Shown piece by piece: positions 15,329 through 23,914 of a stretch of DNA of 64,000 nt. A program made the position numbers and the translations under genes. The notes beneath the pieces were generated by a model. It was not told the origin of the DNA, did no database searches, and worked only from the letters and a program-made list of their open reading frames with translations. The stretch spans positions 4,678,001-4,742,000 of the forward strand of contig NZ_AP022848.1 in NCBI RefSeq assembly GCF_011764485.1, in the 5' to 3' direction. Each line of letters opens with the position of its first letter. Within the stretch, counting starts at the first letter, position 1. This DNA comes from Bosea sp. ANAM02. Its GTDB lineage: Bacteria > Pseudomonadota > Alphaproteobacteria > Rhizobiales > Beijerinckiaceae.

Positions 15329-16294
15329 ATGCTCAACCGCCGCCGCTTCCTGGCTGCCACCGCCACCACCATCGCCGTGCCACATCTCGCGCGCGCCGCC
15401 GAGCCGCTCGTGCTCTGGGGCCCGCCGGCGACGCCCGGGCTGCTGCTCGTCGCCGCCGCCAAGGACCCGGCGCTCAAGCCCTTCGCCGACAATGTCGAGG
15501 TCAGGATCTGGCGCACGCCGGACGAGATGCGCGCCGGCGTTTCCTCAGGCGGCATGAAGGCGGTGGTGGTGCCGAGCTATGTCGCGGCCAACCTGCACAA
15601 TCGCGGCCTCGGCATCCGGCTGGCCAATGTCCTCACCCACGGCCTGCTTCAGGTCGTGGCGCCGGCCGGCACGGTCAGCACATTGGCCGATCTCAAGGGC
15701 AAGCGGGTCGTCGTGCCGTTCAAGAACGACATGCCCGATTTCCTGTTCCGCCGCGTGCTCGCTGCGCAGGGCCTGAGGCCGGAGGAGCTGAACATCGATT
15801 ATTCCGGCACGCCGCCAGAAGCGGTCCAGCTCCTGCTCGGCGGCCGCGCCGACGCCGCCCTGCTGTCCGAGCCCGCGACCTCGGGCGCGATCATGCTGTC
15901 GGGGATGCGCGCCAAGCCGCTCGAGCGCGCAGTCGACCTGCGCAAGCTCTGGGCCGAGGCGACCGGGCGCCCCAACCTGCCGCAGGCTGGGTTGGCCGTC
16001 ACCGACGCGCTGACGAAGCAGATTGGCACCGAGGGCATCGCCGCACTCCAGCGCGCGATCGAAAACGCGCTCGGCACGGTCGCCACCGATCCGACAGCCG
16101 TCGCCAACGAGGCTGCGACCTTGTTCCAGCTGCCCTCGCCCGTGCTGACCCGCGCCGCGCCGGTGAGCAACCTCGCCGCGCAGCCCGCCTCCGCGGCCCG
16201 TCCGGACCTGGAAGCGCTGTTCACCGCGCTCGCCGCGGACGATCCGCGGATCATCGGCGGCAAGCTGCCGGGCGACGCCTTCTACGCCTTGTGA
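15329..16294 (+). CDS. ABC transporter periplasmic binding protein, SsuA/THI5-like
   Basis: A 321-residue binding protein with a twin-arginine-like signal peptide (NRRRFLAATATTIAV ... ARAA). The mature part has the NMT1/THI5-like pattern: LVLWGPPATPGLLLVAAAKD, an AGVSSGGMKAVVVPSYVAANL segment, STLADLKGKRVVVP, and GRADAALLSEPATS. This superfamily binds small anions or heterocycles (sulfonates, nitrate, thiamine precursors, and others). It begins 55 bases after the TonB receptor gene with AAGGAGA in front. With a Tat-type signal the protein might be exported folded, perhaps with a bound cofactor; this is inference. Confidence 0.85.
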   Translation: MLNRRRFLAATATTIAVPHLARAAEPLVLWGPPATPGLLLVAAAKDPALKPFADNVEVRIWRTPDEMRAGVSSGGMKAVVVPSYVAANLHNRGLGIRLANVLTHGLLQVVAPAGTVSTLADLKGKRVVVPFKNDMPDFLFRRVLAAQGLRPEELNIDYSGTPPEAVQLLLGGRADAALLSEPATSGAIMLSGMRAKPLERAVDLRKLWAEATGRPNLPQAGLAVTDALTKQIGTEGIAALQRAIENALGTVATDPTAVANEAATLFQLPSPVLTRAAPVSNLAAQPASAARPDLEALFTALAADDPRIIGGKLPGDAFYAL

Positions 16295-16298
16295 CGCG

Positions 16299-17108
16299 AT
16301 GCATCACGGGCTCGCCTTCCTGGGCTGGGCCGGCCGCTATCTCTGGTCCGGCTGGGCCGGGGCGGCCGGGCTGTTCTGCATCGCCGCCGCCTGGCAGGCG
16401 GGGCATGAGCTCTATGGCTCCTTCATCCTGCCAGCGCCGCTGGAGACCGCGCGTGAGGTCGTAAGGCTGGCGCAGGACGAAGCCTTTCGCCATGCGGCGC
16501 GCCAAACGGCCGAGCGCGCCGGACTGGGCTTCGCGCTCTCCGTGCTGATCGGCACGGCCGCCGGAATCGCGGCGGGCTACTCCTTCGCGGCGATGCGGCT
16601 GATGCGCCCGGTCGTGACCGTCATCCTTGGCGTGCCGCCGATTGCCTGGATCGTGCTGGCACTGATCTGGTTCGGTGCCGGCGGCGGCACCGCCGTCATG
16701 ACCGTGGTCGTGGCCTCGCTGCCGATCTCCTTCGCCGGCGGGCTCGAAGGCGTCGCCACGCGCGACCGGGGGCTCGACGCCATGGCGCGTTCTTTCCGCG
16801 CCGGCCCCCTCATGCGGTTGCGGACCGTCACCGCCCCCCACATGGTCTCCTATCTCTTCCCGGCCTGGACGACGACAGCGGGCTCGGCCTGGAAGGTCAC
16901 TGTGATGGCGGAGCTCCTATCGAACGCGGGCGGCCTCGGCGGCGACCTCGCCAGTGCACGTGCGCTGTTCGACATAGCGCGCGTCACCGCGATCGTGCTC
17001 GTCGTCGTCGGCTTTGCGCTGTTCTCCGAATACGCGCTGCTCCAGCCCGTCCGCGACCGGCTGGAACAATGGCGCGAGGCCGGCCGGCCCTGGGGCGTGA
17101 AGCGATGA
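16299..17108 (+). CDS. ABC transporter permease, SsuC/TauC type
   Basis: A 269-residue permease with six or so transmembrane helices and the EAA-type loop SFRAGPLMRLRTVTAPHMVSYLFPAW, preceded by PPIAWIVLALIWFG, the typical motif of the nitrate/sulfonate/taurine group. It starts four bases after the binding protein stop and overlaps the ATPase start by four bases (ATGA), so binding protein, permease and ATPase form one operon. Confidence 0.9.
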   Translation: MHHGLAFLGWAGRYLWSGWAGAAGLFCIAAAWQAGHELYGSFILPAPLETAREVVRLAQDEAFRHAARQTAERAGLGFALSVLIGTAAGIAAGYSFAAMRLMRPVVTVILGVPPIAWIVLALIWFGAGGGTAVMTVVVASLPISFAGGLEGVATRDRGLDAMARSFRAGPLMRLRTVTAPHMVSYLFPAWTTTAGSAWKVTVMAELLSNAGGLGGDLASARALFDIARVTAIVLVVVGFALFSEYALLQPVRDRLEQWREAGRPWGVKR

Positions 17109-17836
17109 GGCTGGAACTCGACCGCATCGGCCACGCCTTTCTTGGCAGGCCGGTTTTCGAGGATCTGACGCTCGACCTCCACGAAGGCGAGGTCGTCGCG
17201 CTGGTCGGCCCCTCCGGCTGCGGCAAGACCACCGTTCTGCAGATCGCAGCCGGGCTGATCGAACCGTTGCGCGGACGCGTGCGCCGGCACTACCGGCGAC
17301 ACGCCGTCGTGTTCCAGGAGCCGCGTCTGCTGCCCTGGCTGACGGCGCGCGACAACATCGCCTATGGGCTTGCCGCGCGCGGGATGGGCAGGGCCGAACG
17401 CCGGGCGCTTGCCGAGCAGCGCGCAGCCGAGGTGGGCCTGCTGGAGCGGGATCTCGACAAGTACCCGGCGGAGCTTTCCGGCGGCATGCGCCAGCGGACG
17501 GCCGTCGCTCGTGCTCTCGCGACCGACCCCGAGATCGTCTATTTCGACGAGCCCTTCACGGCGGTCGATGTCGGCTTACGGCGTGTCCTGCAGGACCTGA
17601 TTATTGCGGCCTCCGCCCGGGAGAAGTTCTCCGCGCTCTTCGTCACGCACGATCTCGCCGAGGCGGTCAGGCTCGCCCATCGCATCGTCGTGTCCGGCCG
17701 GCAGGACGGCATCGTCGCGGAGCGCACGCTCTACGGCGTGCCCGGCCAACGCGACGACCGCGCGGTGTTCGAGACCGTGCAGACCTGGATGCAGGACCCC
17801 TCCTTCGCGGACCTGTTCGATGGCGACAGGCAGTGA
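17105..17836 (+). CDS. ABC transporter ATPase, SsuB/TauB type
   Basis: A 243-residue nucleotide-binding protein: Walker A GPSGCGKTT, Q-loop FQEPRLLPWLTARDN, signature LSGGMRQR, Walker B IVYFDEPF and switch His FVTHDLAEAV. The start is ATG 17105, which overlaps the permease stop; a longer open frame from 17069 would extend into the permease gene. It completes the transporter for the substrate taken up by the TonB receptor. The next gene, nnrS, starts two bases after its stop, so an NnrS protein belongs to this operon. Confidence 0.92.
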   Translation: MRLELDRIGHAFLGRPVFEDLTLDLHEGEVVALVGPSGCGKTTVLQIAAGLIEPLRGRVRRHYRRHAVVFQEPRLLPWLTARDNIAYGLAARGMGRAERRALAEQRAAEVGLLERDLDKYPAELSGGMRQRTAVARALATDPEIVYFDEPFTAVDVGLRRVLQDLIIAASAREKFSALFVTHDLAEAVRLAHRIVVSGRQDGIVAERTLYGVPGQRDDRAVFETVQTWMQDPSFADLFDGDRQ

Positions 17837-17837
17837 C

Positions 17838-19031
17838 ATGACCCGACATTCACCGGACCACCCGCTGCTCGCGGAAGCGCTGAAGCTGTTCTTTCCCGTG
17901 GCAGCGGCCCATGCGGTGCTGCTGCCGCTGATCTGGGTGACGGTCTTCGCCTTCGATCTGCCCTTCACCCGGCAGGTGCCGGCCGGGCAGTGGCACGCCC
18001 ACGAGATGATCTTCGGGACCTATGGCGCTGCGCTCGCCGGCTTTCTCGGCTCGGCCATGCCGGAATGGACCGATACGAAGCCGCGCCGCGGACGCGCGCT
18101 CCTGCTCCTGCTGGCCCTCTGGCTGCCCGGCCGATTGATCGGCTTCCTCGGCGCCGATGCCCTGATCATCCCGGCGGCGCTGACCGACCTCGCCTTCCTT
18201 GCCGTGCTGCTCGTCTATGTCACCCGGCCGTTGATCGACCGGCGCACCACCCGCCACGGCTCCTTCGCCGTCTGGATCATGCTGTTCGCGCTGCTGGAAC
18301 TCTCGATCCGCGTGGCCTGGATTCTGGGGGAGACGGCCTTGTCCGGGCGGCTGCTGCAGGCCGCGCTCGCCGTCTTCCTGGTCTTTCTCTCGCTGGCCAT
18401 CGCCCGCATCAACGTCGTGGTCGTCAACCATGCGCTGGATCCCAGCGGCGAGACGACGCCCTACCGGCCCCATCCCGGTCGCCAGAACCTGACCGCCGGG
18501 CTCGTGGGGCTCCAGCTCATCGCCGGACTCGTCGCGCCGGACTCCGCCGTGCCCGCCTGGCTTGCGCTCGCCGCGGCAGCCGCCTTCTTCGACAGGCTGG
18601 CGGAGTGGTTCATCGGCCGTGCCGTTCTGCGCATGGAAGTGCTTGCGCTCGCAGCGGCGAACGCCTGCGGCGGCCTCGGCTTTCTGGTGCTGGGGCTGGC
18701 CGGCCTCGGCGCCCCGGTCGCCCCGGCAACCGGACTGCATCTGCTGTCCGTCGGGGCGCTCGGGCTGGCGGTGATGGCAGTCTTCGTGATCGCGGGCCTG
18801 CGCCATAGCGGACGCGACCTCGTGCTGCCGCCGGCGGCCAAGCTGGCGCTGACGCTGATGGCTGCCGCGACCGTGATGCGCGTTCTGCCCGAGCTCGGCG
18901 TGGGCTCCAGCCTGCTCGGTCTGCACTATGCGCTCGCAGCCGGGCTCTGGTCGGCGTCCTTCGCCACATGGCTCATCGGCTTTTGGCCGATCCTGAACAA
19001 CCCGCAGCGCGATGAAGGCGGCTGCGGCTAG
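17838..19031 (+). CDS. nnrS: NnrS family membrane protein (copy 1)
   Basis: A 397-residue protein with about twelve hydrophobic segments. The family hallmark WHAHEMIFGTYGAALAGFLGSAMPEWT lies near residue 45, and a final LHYALAAGLWSASFATWLIGFWP motif closes it. NnrS proteins are haem- and copper-containing membrane proteins that help cells withstand NO. The start is placed at ATG 17838, two bases after the ATPase stop; an overlapping ATG at 17820 is also possible. Its coupling to the TonB/ABC transporter genes suggests that the imported substrate and NnrS work in one process. A strong two-way hairpin follows. Confidence 0.88.
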   Translation: MTRHSPDHPLLAEALKLFFPVAAAHAVLLPLIWVTVFAFDLPFTRQVPAGQWHAHEMIFGTYGAALAGFLGSAMPEWTDTKPRRGRALLLLLALWLPGRLIGFLGADALIIPAALTDLAFLAVLLVYVTRPLIDRRTTRHGSFAVWIMLFALLELSIRVAWILGETALSGRLLQAALAVFLVFLSLAIARINVVVVNHALDPSGETTPYRPHPGRQNLTAGLVGLQLIAGLVAPDSAVPAWLALAAAAAFFDRLAEWFIGRAVLRMEVLALAAANACGGLGFLVLGLAGLGAPVAPATGLHLLSVGALGLAVMAVFVIAGLRHSGRDLVLPPAAKLALTLMAAATVMRVLPELGVGSSLLGLHYALAAGLWSASFATWLIGFWPILNNPQRDEGGCG

Positions 19032-19067
19032 ATCATCGGACCGAATGTCGTATCCGGTCCGATGATC
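19031..19067. terminator. Bidirectional hairpin between convergent nnrS genes
   Basis: A perfect 13-base stem (19031-19043 with 19055-19067) and an 11-base loop starting at the last base of nnrS copy 1. It lies between two convergent genes, and TTTGC on one side gives a weak T-stretch. Likely a shared terminator. Confidence 0.75.
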
Positions 19068-19127
19068 TGGCTCTTTGCATCGGCATTTGCCGAAAGCCGC
19101 GGTCGACTTTTCGGGCCGATGCTCCAA

Positions 19128-20333
19128 TCAGGCCCGCTGGGCGGCGGCGGGAGCCTTCGGCGCGACACGCACGCCGGTCAGGACCGGCCAGTAGGCCACA
19201 GCGAAGACGAGGAAGGCCAGAGACCAGCCCAGCCCTGCGACATGCAGCAGCGCGACCGGGCCATGGCCGAATGCCGAGCAGATCCGCGCCACCGTGCCGA
19301 TGACGACGAGCGCATAGCAGAGCTGGGTCGCCGCCGTGGCGGTCAGAGCGCGGCCGGTATGCCCGAGGCTGGCGCGCGACATCACAGCGAGCGTCATCGT
19401 CCCGAAGGCGCCGGCGGTCCAGGCATGGGTGCCGGCAGCGGGAGCGATGAAGCCGAGGCTCGACAGGGCCGTCAGAGCGAAGCCGATCGGCACGAAAAGG
19501 TAGGCGACATGCAGGACGACGAGCAGAGGATTGCGCCAAGTCCGGTCGCCGGCCCAGCGCGCGAGCCTGAAGAGGTGGAGGCCTGCGGCAATCATCAGCA
19601 CGACGCCGGTCGTGACCGTGTCCGGCGCCGCGATCCAGCAGATGAGCGCCACGGCGCTGCCGGCGAGCACGGCCTTGTCATAGGTGCCGAAGGGGGCCGG
19701 CAGCCGCCCCTCTCCGCGCTGCGCCAGCCAATTGCGCGTGAAGCTCGGCACGATCCGTCCGGCGATGAGCATGACCAGCATCAGGACGGCGGCGATCGCG
19801 AAACGGCGGGAGACGCCGGCGCCTCCGGTCAACCCCGCTTCGAGATGGAAGGCGAGATTCGCCGCCAGCAGAAGCACGATCAGCACCACGACCTTGAGGT
19901 TGCGCCAGTTGCGCCCCGCTACGATCTCGCGGGCAGCGGCGGCGGCGAGCAGCAGCAGGAACAGCGCATCGATCGCCATCGCCAGGCGCCAGCCGATCAG
20001 GGCCGAGGCCGAGACGGCGAGACGCCCGGCGAGCCATGCCAGCACGAGGACCAGAAGCGGCCGGCCCAGCACCGGCAAGCGCCCGGTCCAGTTCGGGATG
20101 GCCGTCAGCAGGAAGCCGCCGATCGCGGCCGCCTGATAGCCGAAGAGCATTTCGTGGACATGCCAGTCCACCGGCGCGAAGGCGGTGGGCACGGCGAGAT
20201 GGCCGGTGACGAAAGGCAGCCAGACCAGCATCGTCAGGCCGGCCTGCAAGGCGGCCAGGAGGAAGAACGGCCGAAAGCCGTAAGACAGAAAAGCGGGCCC
20301 GTCATAGGCCCGCAGTCGCGGTATGGGTGCCAT
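19128..20333 (-). CDS. nnrS: NnrS family membrane protein (copy 2)
   Basis: A 401-residue polytopic protein with the N-terminal FLSYGFRPFFLLAALQAG typical of canonical NnrS, the motif DWHVHEMLFGYQAAAIGGFLLTAIPNWTGR, a central RIVPSFTRNWLA, and a late HAWTAGAFGTMTLAVMSRASLGHTGR. This is the best match to the classic NnrS of the three in the window. It lies 60 bases downstream of the pseudoazurin gene in the same direction and is probably co-expressed from the box at 20919. Confidence 0.93.
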   Translation of the reverse strand: MAPIPRLRAYDGPAFLSYGFRPFFLLAALQAGLTMLVWLPFVTGHLAVPTAFAPVDWHVHEMLFGYQAAAIGGFLLTAIPNWTGRLPVLGRPLLVLVLAWLAGRLAVSASALIGWRLAMAIDALFLLLLAAAAAREIVAGRNWRNLKVVVLIVLLLAANLAFHLEAGLTGGAGVSRRFAIAAVLMLVMLIAGRIVPSFTRNWLAQRGEGRLPAPFGTYDKAVLAGSAVALICWIAAPDTVTTGVVLMIAAGLHLFRLARWAGDRTWRNPLLVVLHVAYLFVPIGFALTALSSLGFIAPAAGTHAWTAGAFGTMTLAVMSRASLGHTGRALTATAATQLCYALVVIGTVARICSAFGHGPVALLHVAGLGWSLAFLVFAVAYWPVLTGVRVAPKAPAAAQRA

Positions 20334-20393
20334 GGGCTCCCTCCTTCCCGCGGCCGCGAGAGATCCGGCCGCGCCCGAGTATCGGGTTTCGAG

Positions 20394-20840
20394 CTACTGC
20401 GCCTTGGCGACCTGATTCGCCTTGGCGACCAGATCGGCGAAGACCTGCTTGGCCTTGCCGGGGTGCTTGGCGGCAGCGGCGGCATCCAGGTTGGTCGGCT
20501 CGCCGACCACGACCAGCGCGACCATGCCCATGCCGTAATGCGGCTTGCACTTGATGCCGTAGACGCCAGCCTCCTTGAAAGTGACGTCGACCTGCTCGTT
20601 CATCTTGCCCAGGAAGGGCTCAGCGCCGGCCGGCATCATCTCGGGAATGCTCTCGGCATTATGGCTCTTGTCGGTGGGAACGAACTTCACGGTGTCGCCC
20701 GGCGCGATCTTCACCAGTGCGGGCTCGAACACCATGGCGCCGGCGGCACCCTTGTTGAGCATCTTGACTTCGACCTCGGCGGCATTCGCGCCAGCGATCG
20801 CCAGAGCCATCATCGCGCCGGTTAGAACAGTCCTGAACAT
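20394..20840 (-). CDS. Pseudoazurin, blue copper electron donor to NirK
   Basis: A 148-residue periplasmic cupredoxin. A signal peptide [20 protein letters not shown] ends at about residue 20; the mature protein starts [11 protein letters not shown]. Copper ligands are His in DKSHNAES and the Cys, His and Met of [15 protein letters not shown]. The C-terminal helix ([23 protein letters not shown]) is typical of pseudoazurin. It carries electrons from the cytochrome bc1 complex to copper nitrite reductase. The FNR/NnrR-type box at 20919-20932 lies upstream with good spacing. Confidence 0.95.
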   Translation of the reverse strand: MFRTVLTGAMMALAIAGANAAEVEVKMLNKGAAGAMVFEPALVKIAPGDTVKFVPTDKSHNAESIPEMMPAGAEPFLGKMNEQVDVTFKEAGVYGIKCKPHYGMGMVALVVVGEPTNLDAAAAAKHPGKAKQVFADLVAKANQVAKAQ

Positions 20841-20918
20841 CTGACTTCTCCATCACCGCAGCGAACTCATCGGTTTCTCGCTGCACCGCAACACTAACGG
20901 GAGCGGGCCGATCGCAAT

Positions 20919-20932
20919 TTGCGATAGCGCAA
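20919..20932. promoter_or_regulatory. FNR/NnrR-type box TTGCGATAGCGCAA in front of pseudoazurin
   Basis: A TTG-N8-CAA box with perfect TTGCG/CGCAA arms, 78 bases before the pseudoazurin ATG on the minus strand. With an activator at -41.5 the transcript would start near 20884 and have a leader of about 44 bases. Confidence 0.75.
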
Positions 20933-20955
20933 AGAGAAGGCCGGATTTGACGGGC

Positions 20956-21327
20956 CTATAGGACGCGCAACGCCGAGACCGCGGCGTCCGCGCTGCGCGT
21001 GATCTCGACGAACAGCAGCGCGAACTCCTCGAACACGGTTCGGTCGCTTTCCGCTTCGGTGAGGGCGTCCAACTCCGACAGGAAATGCAGGATCGAAGCG
21101 ATGCGCTCCTTGTGCTCGCGCGCGGCGGCGAGCCGCCGGCGCGTTTCACGCCGACGTTCCTGCTCGTCGAAGCGGGCGAGCGCCCCGTTCAGCGTCTCGC
21201 GGCAAGGGCAATCCAGATCTTCCGGACGTAGCACTCGTCGCAAGCGGCCGATCAGTTGGCTCGCCGAGGTGGTCGCTGCGCTTGGCTCGAACGTATAGTC
21301 GGCGTCTCCCTCGTGCCCGGCTTTCAT
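20956..21327 (-). CDS. Unknown helical protein at the end of the ubiTUV operon (123 aa)
   Basis: A 123-residue soluble protein that I do not recognise. After a polar start it contains the only cysteines in DLDCPCRETL (about residue 40), followed by a highly charged helix EQERRRETRRRLAAAREHKERI and a second helical half. The pattern suggests an all-helical bundle. It begins 30 bases after ubiV on the same strand and so probably shares its transcript; the pseudoazurin box lies just behind its stop. A regulatory or assembly role under low oxygen is possible but unsupported by motif. Confidence 0.65.
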   Translation of the reverse strand: MKAGHEGDADYTFEPSAATTSASQLIGRLRRVLRPEDLDCPCRETLNGALARFDEQERRRETRRRLAAAREHKERIASILHFLSELDALTEAESDRTVFEEFALLFVEITRSADAAVSALRVL

Positions 21328-21357
21328 GACAGGCTCCTTCCCGCTTCCCGGTGAGCT

Positions 21358-22275
21358 TCAGCGCAACGCGCCCAAACTGCCGCCGCCCGCTCCCGCATGA
21401 ACGTGACCGGCCATCCCGTGCAGGAAGCCGTTGGAGAACGGCACATCCGGATAGATTTCACCCAGCAGCCTCTCGGCTTCCTCGGGCTCGATCCGCCCAC
21501 CGACGACGTCGCGGAACAATCGCGCGACCGCGACCATGTCGCAGCCCTGCGGCGAGAGGCGCAGCGAAGCCACGCTGGCACGACGCAAGGCAGGAATATC
21601 GCTCAGCAGGCTGACGCAGCTATCCGAAAGGATCTGCACCCCGTTCACGGAGAGGAATCCGGCGCCGTCAAGCGTCTTGACGGGCATGCCGTCAGGATCC
21701 TTCTCGCAGACGAAACGACAATTGTCCTTGGTCAGCTTGTGAGCACGCGCATGATAGCAACGCGCCGACATCGCCAGAGGCACCTTGCCGAAGGCAAAGA
21801 CCTCGGTCGCGAGTTGCGGCACCGCCGCCGAGATGGCCGCGACCGCAGGCAGCGGCAACTCCGGTGGCAGGCAGATGCGCGTCGCGCCTCGCTCGGCCAG
21901 AAATCCGGCCGCTGCCTCGTTGTAGACGTTGACGAAGGGGCCGACCGCGAACGGCCTCGACGCCAGCCCAGCCAGACAGGTCAGGTCGTTGATTTCGACC
22001 TCGGCCTCGTCGCTCTGCATCAGCTCACGGGTCTGGCGGCGCTCGCGCGGCAGCGAGATCAGGATCAGGCTGGAATGCAGCACGCGCTTGCCCGCTGCCT
22101 CCAGCCGTTCGACCACGGCGGGGATGGAATCCTGCTTGAAGGGCGCGCGCTTCGAGCAGACGGCCTCGCCGACGACCACGGCGTCGACCTGCGCCTCGTC
22201 CGCCACGCGATAGTAGAAATCGCGCCAGCGTTCCGGCGACCAATGATAGAGCACGGGTCCAAGGGTAAGCTGCAT
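21358..22275 (-). CDS. ubiV: UbiV, U32-family protein for oxygen-independent ubiquinone synthesis
   Basis: A 305-residue U32-peptidase-like protein. UbiU and UbiV form an iron-sulfur heterodimer that hydroxylates the ubiquinone ring without oxygen (established for the family). The cysteines expected for the cluster are visible in SARCYHARAHKLTKDNCRFVCEKD plus an earlier NDLTCLAG. The start is ATG 22275 (MQLTLGPVLYHWSPERW), which is the usual UbiV beginning; an upstream Met at 22320 would extend into ubiU. The gene begins 19 bases after the ubiU stop. Confidence 0.92.
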   Translation of the reverse strand: MQLTLGPVLYHWSPERWRDFYYRVADEAQVDAVVVGEAVCSKRAPFKQDSIPAVVERLEAAGKRVLHSSLILISLPRERRQTRELMQSDEAEVEINDLTCLAGLASRPFAVGPFVNVYNEAAAGFLAERGATRICLPPELPLPAVAAISAAVPQLATEVFAFGKVPLAMSARCYHARAHKLTKDNCRFVCEKDPDGMPVKTLDGAGFLSVNGVQILSDSCVSLLSDIPALRRASVASLRLSPQGCDMVAVARLFRDVVGGRIEPEEAERLLGEIYPDVPFSNGFLHGMAGHVHAGAGGGSLGALR

Positions 22276-22294
22276 CGCCTGTTCCTTTGCGGGC

Positions 22295-23272
22295 CTAACG
22301 CCAGCCCTTGCGATAGGCACCGACCGTGCTGGCCTGCCCTTCGGCCATGGCCGCCAGGCTGACTGCGGGAGGGCTGCGGCCCTCGTCGATCGCCGCGAGT
22401 ATCTTGCGGAAGGAGCTCACCACGCCCGCGATATAGGCGCGCCCGCGCTGTCGGCCTTCGATCTTGAAGGCGGTCACGCCGGCATCGCGCAATGCCGGCA
22501 GCATCAGGGCCGCGTCGAGGCTGACAGGCTCCTCGAAGATGTAGCCGGAGCCTCTGGGCGTGGCGAAACGCCCCTTGCACAGGGTCGGATACCCCGCCGG
22601 CTCGTCCTTGCCGAAGCTGTTGATGGTGAAGCCGCCCAGCGTGGAAACGATATGTCCGTTCCGCTCGGCATAGGCCACATGGCTCGCGGGCGAACAGACG
22701 CCGTTCATGTTCGGCGATTGGCCTGTGGCGTAGGAGGAGAGCGAGCACCGTCCCTCCTCCATCACGCAAAGGCCACCGAAGACGAAGACCTCCGTCTCGC
22801 AGGAGGTCTCGCGCACCATCGAGGCGATCTCCATCACGTTCAGCACACGGGGCAGCACGACGCGTTGCGCACCGAAGGTCTCGGCATAGAAGCGGATGGC
22901 GTCGGGATTGGCCGCGCCGGCCTGGACCGAGACGTGGAGCCTTTGGCCGGGGTGCCGGCGATGGGCATAGTCAAGCGTCGCGAGGTCGGCGAGGATCAGC
23001 GCATCCGCGCCAGCCATGACGGCATCGTCGATCGCTTCCTGCCACAGGCCGAACGCCCCAGCACGGGCGAATGTATTGATCGCGACCAGAACCTTGACGC
23101 CGCGCCGATGGGCGAAGGCGACCCCCTTGCGCAGCTCCTCGCGCGAGAAATTGAGGCCCGGGAAGTTGCGGGCGTTGGTCTCGTCGCGAAAGCCGCAATA
23201 GACAGCGTCGGCGCCCGCTTCAACCGCGGCTTCGAGACTGGCCGGCGTCCCGGCAGGGCAAATCAGCTCCAT
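22295..23272 (-). CDS. ubiU: UbiU, U32-family protein for oxygen-independent ubiquinone synthesis
   Basis: A 325-residue U32 protein starting MELICPAGTPASLEAAVEAGADAVYCGF, the hallmark of UbiU. Cluster cysteines are present in GLCVMEEGRCSLSSY, then NGVCSP and TLCKGRF. It forms the hydroxylase with UbiV, using prephenate as hydroxyl donor in the characterised systems. The gene overlaps the end of ubiT by ten bases and is followed by ubiV, so the order is ubiT-ubiU-ubiV. Confidence 0.95.
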   Translation of the reverse strand: MELICPAGTPASLEAAVEAGADAVYCGFRDETNARNFPGLNFSREELRKGVAFAHRRGVKVLVAINTFARAGAFGLWQEAIDDAVMAGADALILADLATLDYAHRRHPGQRLHVSVQAGAANPDAIRFYAETFGAQRVVLPRVLNVMEIASMVRETSCETEVFVFGGLCVMEEGRCSLSSYATGQSPNMNGVCSPASHVAYAERNGHIVSTLGGFTINSFGKDEPAGYPTLCKGRFATPRGSGYIFEEPVSLDAALMLPALRDAGVTAFKIEGRQRGRAYIAGVVSSFRKILAAIDEGRSPPAVSLAAMAEGQASTVGAYRKGWR

Positions 23273-23805
23273 GTCTCGGCTCCGACGGCGGCGGACCGCC
23301 CTTGCAGTTTTCTGCGCAGCACCTGGCCGAGTCTTTGGCCGAGGGGGCCGAGCATGACGGCGCCGAAGTCGATGCGGGAGTCGTCGATCGCGTTGCGCAG
23401 GGCGAGAGCCGCCGCGACATCGCCCTCCACCCAGAGAATCCGCGAGAAGAACAGCGCATCGCCGTCAAGCGTGCCTTCCGCCATGCCGACGAGCCCCACC
23501 AGCGGCCCGCGGATGCTGGCGTCGAGGCGAGCAGGCAGAGCCCGCACGGCGCATAGCCGGGGCTGGCGCAGGCTCGGCTCCAGCAGCAAGGCGAATGGCA
23601 GGTCGGTCGGATCGATGCCGAAGCGCTTGTCCGCGTGCTCGCCGAGACGGCCGTAGAGATCGGGATAGAGCCGGCCGATGCGATGCAGCATCAGCGCCAG
23701 CAACGGCTGCAGCGGCGCAAGCGGCAATGGCGCGACGGCGCGCGCCAGTCCTGGCGGCAGCGTCGCCGGAATCGCCGCCGACCTGGTCATCTGTGGATCC
23801 GACAT
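23263..23805 (-). CDS. ubiT: UbiT, SCP2-domain accessory factor for anaerobic ubiquinone synthesis
   Basis: A 180-residue protein with a sterol-carrier-type (SCP2) domain: LMLHRIGRLYPDLYGRLGEHADKRFGIDPTDLPFALLLEP at residues 35-75, and GTLDGDALFFSRILWVEGD in the middle. UbiT binds quinone intermediates and is needed with UbiUV for oxygen-free ubiquinone synthesis. It is the first gene of the ubiTUV unit, with GGAGGTG as ribosome site, and faces ubiD across a 109-base gap that contains an FNR/NnrR-type box. Confidence 0.9.
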   Translation of the reverse strand: MSDPQMTRSAAIPATLPPGLARAVAPLPLAPLQPLLALMLHRIGRLYPDLYGRLGEHADKRFGIDPTDLPFALLLEPSLRQPRLCAVRALPARLDASIRGPLVGLVGMAEGTLDGDALFFSRILWVEGDVAAALALRNAIDDSRIDFGAVMLGPLGQRLGQVLRRKLQGRSAAVGAETWS

Positions 23806-23850
23806 CGGTCACCTCCGGCCCCTAATCTGGACCGAAAGCCGGAATCTTCG

Positions 23851-23864
23851 TTGCTCTGGCTCAA
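23851..23864. promoter_or_regulatory. FNR/NnrR-type box TTGCTCTGGCTCAA between ubiTUV and ubiDX
   Basis: A TTG-N8-CAA site in the gap between the divergent ubiT and ubiD starts, 46 bases from ubiT and about 50 bases from the proposed ubiD start. It could serve both directions, which would switch the complete oxygen-independent quinone set together. Confidence 0.65.
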
Positions 23865-23914
23865 AGACGATCGCGAATGAAACGGCGCATCGTCCGGCAA
23901 CCGGAGCCCATGCC

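Noticed and set aside
19062..20825. A 587-codon plus-strand open frame opposite nnrS copy 2 and pseudoazurin
   Set aside because: The minus-strand genes have family signatures and a promoter box; the plus-strand text is repetitive and polar.
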